From Silurus meridionalis (lineage: Eukaryota; Chordata; Actinopteri; Siluriformes; Siluridae): a stretch of 64,000 nt of DNA. The notes below the pieces were generated by a model. That model was not told the origin of the DNA. It searched no databases and was given only the letters and a program-made list of their open reading frames with translations. This document shows, piece after piece, positions 1-9,950 of the stretch; position 1 is the stretch's first letter; each line of letters opens with the position of its first letter. The translations under genes and the position numbers were made by a program. The stretch covers positions 15,762,954 to 15,826,953 of the forward strand of contig NC_060899.1 in assembly GCF_014805685.1 (NCBI RefSeq). Direction: 5' to 3'.

Positions 1-164
1 GAATGTTTCCTCAGTACAACATCACTTCAACATACTGTACACTTGTTAAACATTTCTATATTGTTTGCTGATGAGACATTGAGCAGCAGGAACACCAGAA
101 CAGGTAAAAAGTGTTTGTCTGTTACACAATCTGTACACTTTCTGACTTTTCCATCCATTTGTGT

Positions 165-557
165 ATTGGATGTCTTTGGATGCATTCACGTGAAATTCTC
201 CCTTCACTTGAACTGAGAAACCCAAACCTGTTCCAGCATGACAATGTTCCTGTGCACAAATCCAGCTCCATGAAGATCTGCTTTTCATGGGTTCGAGTGG
301 AAGATATCCTACTGTTGGAACGCTGACTGCACCCCAAGCCTCCTCACCTCTCCTACATCAGTACCTGACTTTACTAACACCCTTGTAGCTGAATGAATCT
401 CACACAAATTTCCATAAAATCCAGAAGAACATCTTCCCAGAAGAGTGGTGCCTATTATAAAAGCAAATGGGGACTTCATGTGAAATGGGATGTTCAAAAA
501 GAAGATCATACCAATCCTATGCTCAGGTGTCCACAAACATTTGTCCATATCATGTAT
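165..557 (+). mobile_element. Tc1-type transposon remnant, copy 1
   Basis: It carries the recurring block 'cccaaacctgttccagcatg' followed by a translated DNxPVHKSSSMK-like stretch, the region around the second catalytic Asp of a DD34E transposase. It ends in 'ggtgtccacaaacatttgtccatatcatgta', a decayed terminal repeat. The frame is broken by stops and deletions, so it is not functional. The same family recurs at 1566, 8890, 28148, 36833, 42465 and 44530. Confidence 0.7.
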
Positions 558-681
558 ATTCCTGTTCGTCATTCCTGCACGGCCATAGCTGCCATAAATA
601 AAAACATCTAACGGTGGTGTGCGATGGTAAAATTAGCTAAGACATAAATAACCCTCTTGTGACCCCTGCCATTGCTGCCTG

Positions 682-727
682 ACACACACACACACACACA
701 CACGCACACACACACACACACACACAC
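682..727. repeat. (CA)n microsatellite in the tgm2 5' flank or 5' UTR
   Basis: Dinucleotide tract with one G interruption. It lies immediately upstream of the start codon and may be transcribed as 5' UTR if the cap site is near 640-680. Confidence 0.9.
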
Positions 728-760
728 CTCCACGCAGGCCGAGCTTTACACACAGGGAGT

Positions 761-3700
761 ATGGATCACGGTAAGGTGAAAACGCTTGGGCATTTTTACA
801 GAGCAGGTTTTATAAGTGCTAGAGCTTTGAAAATGGAGCAGAAAAGACACGCTTCCATGAAACTCTCCCAGAATCAGACACTGAAGGTGGACCTCCAGGT
901 GAAGTCCGTCCTCCACGGAGGAGCAGCTCCTGTTTCGTTTAAATAGAACATCGTTTTGTCTTGTATCAGAAAGATTGTGTTAGTTCCTGTAGCTGAAAAT
1001 GTCATTTACATGACTGATTATTTAGTGAATATTCAGTAACCTTGTACAAGGGCAAAATAAAATGTGTCATTTAGGTTTTTTACTAGCAAACAAACATGTA
1101 GTAGACAAACAGAAAGGCAGACAGACAGACAGACAGACACACAAACAGACAGACAGATGCAGTAGCATATCATAATATACAGTATAAATAATCTAGCATG
1201 TACAAAACATTGTTTGGATCAGTTTAATTAAGTATTCAAATATGCAAATATTATACAAATAGGCCAGGATGGTAGTATTCAGGTACGTTAAGACATTGTT
1301 TCATTCAGAATTAGTTTGTTGTACACAATCTTTTTCCATGCTAGTTCACGTAAATTTATGCTAATATACACTAAAACTTTCTTTCGGCTTCTCCCATTAG
1401 GGGTCGCCACAGCGGATCATCTGTATTCATGATCCGCATGTTCAATTTGGCACGTTTTTACGCTGGATGCCCTTCCTAACGCAGCCCTCCCTATTTATCC
1501 GGGCTTGGGACCGGCACTAAGAGTGCACTGACTTGTGCAACCCTAATGACTGGGGTTTATGCTAATATACACTATATGGACAAAAGAGTATTATGTGCTT
1601 CATTCTGAACATTTCATTTCACATTCAGTCTGCATTAGCTGTTATAATAAGCTTTACTCTTCTGGGAAGATGTTCCACTATATTTTGTGGAGATTCGTTC
1701 AGCCACAAGGGTGTTAGTAATAATGTAGGTTAGGCGTCCTGGGGTGCAGTCAATGTTAAAATTCATCCCAAAGGTGTTCAGAACCTCAAGATCTTCCTCT
1801 CCAAACCATTTAAACCACATCTTCATGGAGCTGGCTTTGTGCACAGGGGCATTGCCATGCTGGAACAGGTTTGGGTTTTCAAGTTCAAAGAACGCAAAAT
1901 GTAACGCTACCACATCCAAAGACGCCCTATACAATTGTGTGCCTCCAGCTTTCTGGTAACAATTTGGAGAAGGACCACATATGGCAGGAAATGGCAGGTG
2001 TCCCAATACGTTTGGCAATATAGTGTATATACATGTACATCATGTGCTTGTTTGCTAGTAGTCAAAGTAATATTGGTGCATAAGGTTTTGTACTGTATAA
2101 ATATGCTAGCATAGTCAAATGGCATAAAAATGGAGTATACTAGCACACTTACTGTAGTCCTCAGCTGTGTTTTGTTATGTAACTTTATGTTGTTTTATGT
2201 AGCACCAGGGTTCTGGAGAAACGTTGTCTCATTTCACTGTGTACTGCGTCAGCTATATATGGTAGAAATGACAATAAAAGCTTCTTGGCTTGACTTGACA
2301 CAAATGTACAAGTATCCTTGTTAACAAGTGACAGTGTGCTCACATGTGCAAACCTTGGCTCAGTGAGCATGTTCAGACTAAATATATGCTAGTAAGTAAG
2401 TGTTCTGGAATGCAAGTGTTAGACCATCTCACACTTCTGTGGGCCTCACAGTACTGGAGATCGAGCGTGTTGATTTGAAGTGTACAGTGAACAATGTTGA
2501 ACACCACACGGCACTGAATGGTACAGACAGACTGATTGTGAGGAGAGGTCAACCCTTTACCATCACCCTTTACTTAAAAGACGGCTCACACTTTCAACCT
2601 GGAACCAACATCAACCTCATCACCTCTACAGGTATCTCAATCCCTTTCGTAGGATGTAGTTTAATACACAAAGACCTTGGTTTAATATTATAGCATAGAA
2701 GCCGGTATCAAAAAGTTTCAAGACTAGTTTTGCAACACGCCAACAGATGGCAGTACATGGCTGCACGCAGTGACAGGGAGCTTCATAAGTCAGTGTGCCA
2801 AAAGACATCGCCGTTTGTACATCGGGAGCTGTTTTGACCACGTGGGCACCCGGTCACCCAGCTCTCTTCACACGTGAAACAACATGATCTCACTTCTGCA
2901 CCCACCCTACTCGCCAGATTTGGCTCCTGCAGACTTCGCAGTTCGCAGATTCTTCCCGAAGATGAAGATACGGCTCAAAGGTCGCTGTTTTGAAACCGTT
3001 GTGGAGATCCAGCACAAGTCGCAGGAAGTGTCTGACACGCTTCCAAAAGGGGACTTCTAGGACACATTCCAGAAGTGGCAGGAACACTGGGAGCGCTGTA
3101 ATGCTGTGCAAGGAGACTATTTAAAAGGTTATAGTGTGGAAACGTAGATAAATAAAGTACTTTCTTGTAAACAGAGCGAGTCTTGAAACTTTTTTGATAC
3201 CACTGCATATGTTAACAAAATAAGTATTGAACTATGGTTGAAGAAACTACATCTAGCAAAGTCTACATTACATTTAACTTGAATGGTTGTTTTTTTCAGG
3301 CCCAGACACCTCTGAACTTGAAGATACTGCTATCAAATTTGGACTCAGTAAATTTATATCCAAAGTCCGCTGGAGCGTGACAGCAACGTTAGCATCTGAG
3401 AACAGTGTAGTGCTCACTGTTGGGTCTCGCCCTGATGCCCGTATTGGGCTGTATCAACTCAGCCTCGAACAGGTCAGCAAGGAAGTACAGAAAGTCAGCT
3501 TGGCCCAGTTTGTGCTGCTCTTTAACCCCTGGTGCAAGAGTAAGACATTATAGTTACACTTTTGGTTTGGTAGAAATGTAACCATGGTAACATGAAATTG
3601 ACCTAAAAGTGTTTGAACAACAGGATAATTATCTCTGTGGGTTATCACAGGAGATTCTGTGTATTTGCCGAGTGAGGCTGAGAGACAGGAGTACGTCCTG

Positions 3701-6700
3701 TCTCAGGATGGTCTCATCTACCGTGGAAAGCCCAAACACATCACTACACTTCCATGGACCTTTGGACAGGTACCTCAGGAGTCTCACAATTTTAGAGCCT
3801 CTACCTCAAAAAGCTATATATATATATAAATTTAGAGTTTCCAGGAAACATTGCCATTATGAGGCATAATATAATATCTATGCTTTGAACCAAACATGGA
3901 AGCAGGGGTCATAACAATAAACTATACAGAGTTGCCAGTTTAGAAGAAAAGTGGAAGCTCAATGCTTAAGGCTCTGGGTTACTGATTAGAAGGGTTAGGG
4001 TTAAGGTTAGGGTTGAGGGTTCAAATGCGGGTATCGCAAAGCTGCCACTCCTGGGCCCTTGAGCAAGGCCCTTAACCCTCTGCACTCCAGGGGTGCTGTA
4101 TCATGGCTGATCCTGCACTCTGAACCCAGCTTCCTAACATCGCTGATATATGTGAAGCATAGTAAAATGGTTATGCGGACTAAGGAATTAAATAAATAAA
4201 ATTACTTACTATAAATACTGATCTCAACTCAATTAATTGTTAGCTATAGGAGACCTAGGGGAGATGTGTTAGACATCGCATTTATTTCCCATCATCAGAA
4301 CACATACTAAGGCAATATGTGACTAAAGTAATATCTCCAGACAATATTGTATTAGACATGGTTCCAGGAACAAGGTCAGTCCCCAGATCATAACCCTCTT
4401 GACCTTCTTTGGGATGCAGGGTTCAATTTATTTCTAGGTGAATTCAAGCTGCTCTGGAAGCCAGACGAAGCCAAAAATACAACCAAATAGATTGTGTGTC
4501 TAATAATCTGACCAATCAGCACAATAAAGCTGAACAATTGTATTGGTCAGCTCAAATGTTTAATAGAAGACCATCTGAAACCATGAATATTAAAAGTCTA
4601 CTGTCACTGTGCAGTTTGAGCCTGGTATTCTGGATATCTGTTTGAAAGTGTTGGATCAAAACCCTAAGCATTTGGAAAACCCAGGACAGGACTGTTTAGA
4701 CCGGGCAAGCCCTGTCTATGTGACCCGAGTCATCAGTGCCATGGTGAGCAGCAACCAAAAAAACATGGTCCTATTTTAACGCTGGAATTGTGAAGTCACC
4801 CAGTACATTTTCGTATAATAATGACTAATCAATGTCCAATCTCTGTGCGATCAGATGAACAGCAATGATGATGATGGTGTTCTGGTGGGGAACTGGTCAG
4901 GAGATTATGAGGATGGAGTCAAACCCACTGCATGGACCGACAGTGGTGCTATTTTACACCAGTGGAACAGACAGAACTGCACAGGAGTGCGATACGGACA
5001 GTGCTGGGTTTTCGCTGCTGTTGCATGTTCAGGTCATTAAAACAGTATCAGACAATGCACCAGTGTATCAACATTAGGCCTAGCAACAACGACAACCAAC
5101 CTATTGGAGACCACCCTCATGGTGAACCGTGTTGTTGTGTGCAGTGTCCCGGGCGCTAGGAATCCCTTGTCGAGTGGTCACTAACTACGAATCAGCTCAT
5201 GACACAAACAGCAACCTGCTCGTTGAGCGATATTACAACGAGATCGATGAGGATATAAGTGACGACTCCATATGGTGAGATTTGGCAACATATTAAACTT
5301 GTATTTTCCTAAATTTGGGATATTTCCACTTATCATCTCATGCTTGCATCATCTGTGTAGGAACTTCCATGTATGGGTGGAGAGTTGGATGACACGTCCT
5401 GACCTCAGGCTGGGTTATGAGGGTTGGCAGGCCAGTGATCCCACGCCACAGGAAACAAGTGAAGGTAGAGTTTTATTTTAATATAATTAATAAAATCATC
5501 TTCAGGAGAATACAAAGCTTATTCTGGGAATTTTTGGACTTCTGGAATCATGTACCATTTCTGCATCAAGCCAGGTTTTTCTCTAAATTGCCCCAGGCAT
5601 GGGTGAATGAAAGAACATTTTGGACTAGGCATGTCCCTGACTAAAGATTTACATCGTGGAATCAGAATGGTCAAGTCTTGCGTATAGTCGACTGATAGTC
5701 GAATCGTGAACTTACCAGTTCCTTAAAATCACATTCCTGAAGCCAGATGGAGAACAGCATCACAATATCTTCCCCAGATGAGCTTTGGAGAGGTCCAGCT
5801 TTTGGTTTGAGTTCAATGCTGGCCTCTCCTGAATAGTGACTGCATTAGGTGTACAGTCAAACACTTTGTGTCCAAAGTTAGAGGCAACCAAAATTAACAC
5901 AAAAACACCCTGCGTTAAAACCATCTTCATGCCCGTTAGTGATGCAGTGGCATTGGTGCTTAATTACCTTGTCACAGGGGGGTTGGATTTATTCCTGCAC
6001 ATTAAAATGAAAATTATTTAAAGCTTGTTTTTGTTTAAAGTTTTATTTACAGCATTATCATAATAGGCTGTATATTAATTTAGTGGAAGAAAACCGGTAG
6101 TTCTATTTAAAATTAGACATTTCTCACACCCATATAACCAAAATGGCACGATGCTCACGTGCGAAGATTCAAATGTGAGATTGATAGTCGTGACTGTGAG
6201 ACTGGTAAACGAATAAGGCTCCTCCTAACGAAGCATGAATTCTTCCACTATTCGGGGTCACCCGTATGTTGGACTAGAGCACCATGCGCACCTGCACATC
6301 TTTCATTCACTGAAACCTGGGGGCAGTTTAGAATTGGAAGCAAGATTTTTTCTGGAAGGTGGAAAAGTGAAAAGAAACTGGAAAGATTTAGGAAACCCTA
6401 CATGGAGTTATCCAGAGGTTAAGGATTGAACCAGGGAACCTGGAGATGTTTGGTTCTTTTCCTTGTGTTTGATCAGGGGTTCACTGCTGTGGTCCAGTTC
6501 CTGTAAGAGCAGTGAAGGAAGGCGACCTGAGCGCAAAGTACGACACTCCGTTTGTTTATGCTGAGGTGAACGCAGATGTGGTGGAATACATCACCCTGAG
6601 TGATAAAGTGATAAAAGTAGGAGGATCTGCTACTCACATTGGCCAGTGCATCAGCACCAAGGCAGTGGGCACAGATGACAGAGTAGACATCACGCACCTC

Positions 6701-8613
6701 TACAAATACCCAGAAGGTAAGGCTGATATCCTGGAGTTGAAGCCATACTCAAAATTACCAAACTAATACCACAGAGGTCTTGGAAAATGAGCATTGATTC
6801 TTTGCAGGTTCCGAAGAGGAGAGGCAGGTTTTTGAGAAGGCCAACCACATACACCGGCTAATCCAGACTGAGGAAGAGCCTGGCCTTCATGTGAAGATCA
6901 AACTGAGCCCTGAAATGATGATGGGTTCGGACTTCAACGTGTTCGCACAGGTCGTAAACAACACGGACACCCCGAAAAACTGCCGCCTTATGTTTTATGC
7001 TCAAGCAGTGTCCTATAACGGTAAACTCGGGGAGACGTGTGGCCTGACAGAGCTCAGTGAGATTATCCTGGACCCAACAGAGGGTAAGCATGGATAATTT
7101 TTTTTCCTGTCTGGTATCTGCCTATAGGAAGCTGAAGTGAGATAACCATTAGTCTGATCAGTCAGTACATATATTTACCTCCATACGAAGTGGTATGAAA
7201 AAGTCTAGAGACTAATGGTGCTACTGGTGCTATACTGACCACGTGCATACCACATCTGCGATTTCATCTTGGACAGCAAGTTAGAACAAAGAGCACGCTT
7301 AAAAAGCTGAAGAACATCACTGGAAGACGACGATAGATCAGGAAGACCTTCAAAAAGCTCAATCCCCGAAAAGCAGCAACATGTGCATGATGACCGTAGA
7401 ACAGTCTGATTTCACTTTCGCACCCACCCTTTTGGCAGATTCTTCCAGAAAATGAAGATCCCAAGGGGGTTTTGACAGAAGGTGTTTGACGTGCTTTGAA
7501 AAGAAGACTTCCAGGACACATTCCAGAAGTGGCAAGAACGCTGGGAGGCGATGTATTGCTGAACAGGGGGACTTTTTTGAAGGTGATATTGTGGAAACTT
7601 GGATTAATCTTTCTTGTTAACATAGTGAGCCTCAAAACTTTTTGATACCACCTCGTATAAGAACCATTCTTTGTAGCCAGATGCTTCGTTTGCAACAATG
7701 TCATTGTTGGTTTACTCGAATTTAGGTGGAAACAATGGTGTGCCGATAGAATGCCACCTCCCAATTCCAATCTATTCCCATATTTGCATTTCAGAAAGTA
7801 GGGGAACACTTTCCCTAAAATATTCAGAGTACAAAGAAGTCATTACTCAAGACAGGATGATCAAATTGGTTGCTCTGCTTATCGACTTGGACACCAAGGA
7901 GTTACAGAGAGCCACGAAGACCATTGTACTGGAAGGCCCTTCCATTATAATCCTGGTATTTCCGTATCCTAAAGAAACCAACCCAAATATGTTTTTTTCT
8001 AAATCAAAGTGCATTTTATCAACCACATCATGAGTAATGTGCATCTGATTCTCTGCAGGTTCTCGGCGATCCTAAAGTAGGCCAGCCTGTTTTGGTTGAT
8101 GTGATTCTGCAGAATCCTTTGCCTGAATCACTGGGAAATTGTGTCTTCTCTTTACATGGAGCCAACCTGACGGACGGCGAGGCCATCACTAAAGAGTAGG
8201 TTAACGTGTCAACGTGAGCGCATAGACATGAGCGGCTCTGACAGCCCTTGCATTGTTTGCAAGAGATTCTTCATGATGGAACTGTCCAGGGTGCCTAAAA
8301 CGCCAGTACTGAAATGAGTTGATCTGTAAATTGGCACATGAAGCTTGTGATCTCTCGCTGAGCAAAATTACAACCAAACATTTGATTAAAAACAAAATGC
8401 ACACAATGCAATTTTTATTTCAGCTATTTCCATCTATAACCTTCTCCCTGTTTCTCTTCGTTCAGCATTGGAACAGTCGGACCTGATGAGCTCGCTACCA
8501 CCCAGCTCGAGTTCAAGCCCACGGCTTCAGGAACACGCAAACTGCTCGTCGTCTTCTCGTCTGATAAACTAAACAATGTCCATGGATACAGGAACATAAC
8601 AATCGAAGAATAA
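761..8613 (+). CDS. tgm2: Protein-glutamine gamma-glutamyltransferase 2 (tissue transglutaminase family)
   Basis: Calcium-dependent enzyme that joins glutamine and lysine side chains. Thirteen exons with GT-AG borders and consistent phase: 761-770, 2452-2631, 3300-3539, 3651-3769, 4615-4743, 4855-5032, 5145-5274, 5361-5464, 6477-6716, 6808-7083, 7795-7955, 8059-8195, 8466-8613. They give 683 aa (human TGM2 is 687 from memory). Exon 1 encodes only MDH plus one base, as in TGM2. The start has a strong Kozak context (A at -3, G at +4). Order: N-terminal beta-sandwich (exons 1-3), papain-like core, two C-terminal beta-barrels (exons 10-13). Catalytic triad is visible: Cys276 in YGQCWVFAA, His332 in WNFHVW, Asp355 in [11 protein letters not shown], plus Trp240 and Trp329. 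There is no signal peptide, so it is cytosolic or unconventionally secreted. Several human GTP-pocket residues are replaced (see findings). Position beside rprd1b supports the TGM2 subfamily; a fish tgm2-like paralogue is possible. Confidence 0.93.
1117..1157. repeat. (GACA)n microsatellite
   Basis: Short GACA tetranucleotide tract with CACA/CAAA interruptions in tgm2 intron 1. Confidence 0.85.
1379..1556. mobile_element. Dispersed fish repeat ('cttctcccattaggggtcgcc' type)
   Basis: I recognise this block, running from 'cggcttctcccattagggg' to 'gagtgcactgacttgtgcaacc', as a repeat common in teleost genomes. I cannot assign its class. It carries no open frame and lies in tgm2 intron 1. Confidence 0.5.
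1566..2029 (-). mobile_element. Tc1-type transposon, copy 2, with both terminal repeats
   Basis: Bounded by 'tatacactatatggacaaaag' at the left and its near-inverse 'tttggcaatatagtgtata' at the right. This is the clearest copy of the family and gives its terminal repeat. The minus strand keeps a partial frame with the [15 protein letters not shown] region and a later VAERIS block. The catalytic Asp codon of the usual HDNAPVH reads Gly here, so it is inactive. It lies in tgm2 intron 1, antisense to the gene. Confidence 0.8.
2155..2303 (+). mobile_element. 3' tail of a non-LTR retroelement
   Basis: The sequence ends 'atgacaataaaagcttcttggcttgacttgac'. This AATAAA-containing tail followed by a short tandem ending is typical of fish LINE/SINE 3' ends. 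The body is missing, as in 5'-truncated insertions. It lies in tgm2 intron 1. Confidence 0.55.
2696..3209 (+). mobile_element. Internally deleted mariner element in tgm2 intron 2
   Basis: Inverted repeats 'ggtatcaaaaagtttcaagac' (2704-2724) and its inverse (3180-3201, one extra base) bound a segment of about 0.5 kb, far shorter than a full mariner. It keeps the transposase signature [13 protein letters not shown] near 2898-2936, which contains the third acidic residue of mariner DD34D enzymes, followed by an in-frame TAG at 3057. The N-terminal half is gone. It is non-functional. Confidence 0.85.
3955..4190 (+). mobile_element. SINE-like element
   Basis: Contains 'gggcccttgagcaaggcccttaaccctc' downstream of a possible B-box-like 'ggttcaaatgcgg', and ends near 'agcatagtaaaatgg'. 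Related copies lie at 14580, 37535 and, inverted, 62685. I cannot name the family. It lies in tgm2 intron 4. Confidence 0.65.
5465..6476. other. tgm2 intron 8, the longest intron in the second half
   Basis: No gene or well-preserved element is seen. About 6295-6445 resembles a decayed dispersed repeat: 'gggggcagtttagaattgg' through 'aggattgaaccagggaacctggag' matches a common fish repeat end. The rest is AT-rich unique-looking sequence. Confidence 0.5.
7184..7657 (+). mobile_element. Internally deleted mariner element in tgm2 intron 10
   Basis: Ends 'tacgaagtggtatgaaaaagt' and, inverted, 'tacgaggtggtatcaaaaagt', each flanked by TA. It is the same family and orientation as the 2696-3209 copy and shares the 'gacttccaggacacattccagaagtggcaa' block. 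It has lost more of the coding region, so no transposase frame remains. Confidence 0.8.
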
Positions 8614-8614
8614 A
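8609..8614 (+). promoter_or_regulatory. AATAAA overlapping the tgm2 stop codon
   Basis: The hexamer spans the last sense codon and the TAA stop. A T/G-rich stretch (tttcgtttgttgctgag) follows about 10-25 bp later, as expected of a poly(A) site. No other canonical hexamer lies in the next 200 bp. It may be coincidental. Confidence 0.35.
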
Positions 8615-8889
8615 AGCTTTCGTTTGTTGCTGAGCTGATTCATGTATGCTACGTTATTTTCGTCCTATTCGTTAAAACTAATGAAAAAATAGAATTTGGA
8701 CTGAGAAGGATGACTGTTTATAGCTGCTATAACATAATAGTGCAACTTATCACTACAATAACATTATATTCTACTATTTTGCTGTTTATCTTCGTGGTAT
8801 AACAGATATAAAACATCAAAACTCGCCAATCACATCTCTTTCCTGTAGCTAATCGCTAAACAGAAGTCTAATAGCATGTTCATTATTCC

Positions 8890-9287
8890 ATCAAACTTTC
8901 TGAACATCTCAGTGCACATTTAGCTCCTATTTACTGTTATGAGATTTGTGGAGATTCATTCAGCCACAAGGGTTTTGGTAAAGTCACGTACTGATGTATG
9001 TGAGAAGGTGAGGAGGCCTGGAGTGCAGTCAGTGCTCACATTCATACATGTTCAATAGGGTTCTATAGCAGGAGATCTTCCACTCCAACACATGGAATGC
9101 AGATCTTCATGGAGCTGGCTTTGTGCACACGGGCATCATCATGTTGGAACAATTTCTTTTCACCCAATCCACTGAAATCCTGTAAAATTGGGTGCCTCCA
9201 ACTTTGTGCTCACAGTTTTCTGAAGAACCTTAAATAGCTGAAAAATTAAGGTGTCCTAATACTTTTGTTCATATAGTGTAGATAAAG
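8890..9287 (-). mobile_element. Tc1-type transposon remnant, copy 3
   Basis: Same family as 1566-2029. Recognisable blocks are 'gagattcattcagccacaaggg', 'cttcatggagctggctttgtgcac' and the terminal 'cctaatacttttgttcatatagtgta'. The left terminal repeat is lost and the frame is destroyed. Confidence 0.75.
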
Positions 9288-9644
9288 CTGAATCGTTGCT
9301 CTGATGAGAAGCGATAAAAAGTGGAGGATGATTAAGAGCCTATTAATATCCCTGACACATGATCAGGGTATAAATCCTTCAGCTATCTTTATCCTGCTGC
9401 ATCATATTGTGTTCACATGCGAGTAACTCGGAAAGCCGTTGGGTTTCAGCAGCTGATTTTATTGTCTGTTCACTCGAAATGAACTCGGGGTATTTCAGTC
9501 CTGTTTGCTTGGTTAGGATGAAAAGCAAAAAACGATGGTAATAAGGATGCAGGTTTTTCTTCTTTTCGTTTTGAAAAGAAAGAGTATCTCCGGGCCCTAA
9601 TTGGTGCCGCCCGAACCTGATGACGAGGGTCTGTTATATCGCTG

Positions 9645-9659
9645 TTTATTTCATTTATT
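9645..9659 (-). promoter_or_regulatory. Candidate poly(A) signals of rprd1b
   Basis: Two AATAAA hexamers on the minus strand (9654-9659 and 9645-9650), about 290 bp past the rprd1b stop codon. A further hexamer at 9458-9463 could serve a longer 3' UTR. Confidence 0.5.
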
Positions 9660-9950
9660 TCAGCTAATTAGTCTGTATAACTGAGCAAACAAAAAAAGCA
9701 AGCCACACAGACACCTCATGGAGTTAATAATACGTAAATAAAGCCAAATCACACAAAGCAGTAAAACTAAAAGGAAAAAAAAAAAGCTCTAATAATGAGA
9801 AGACAGCAGAGTCACGTTCACGTTCGCTGTATTGGTGATTTTTTTTTCTTTTCTAAAAACTTAACCAGAGGAACAGGATTTGGCCTGAAATCAGCTGATC
9901 GGCTGGTGACGGTGGAATCAGAGTCCAGAGGATGAAGAGAGAAAGATGGA

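Larger units (their letters stand above)
1..760. other. 5' flank of tgm2
   Basis: No gene is seen here. The stretch holds a degenerate Tc1-type transposon fragment (about 165-557), a possible weak TATA-like word (cataaata near 644) and a CA microsatellite ending 33 bp before the tgm2 start codon. The promoter of tgm2 must lie here or further left, but no strong core-promoter signal can be singled out. Confidence 0.6.
8614..9950. other. Spacer between convergent tgm2 and rprd1b
   Basis: Must contain the 3' UTRs of both genes. It holds Tc1-type copy 3 (8890-9287) and two close AATAAA hexamers on the minus strand at 9645-9659. A third minus-strand hexamer lies at 9458-9463. No further gene is seen. 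Confidence 0.65.

Noticed and set aside
1635..2018. 127-aa minus-strand frame as a gene
   Set aside because: It is a decayed transposase fragment inside a terminal-repeat-bounded Tc1-type copy.
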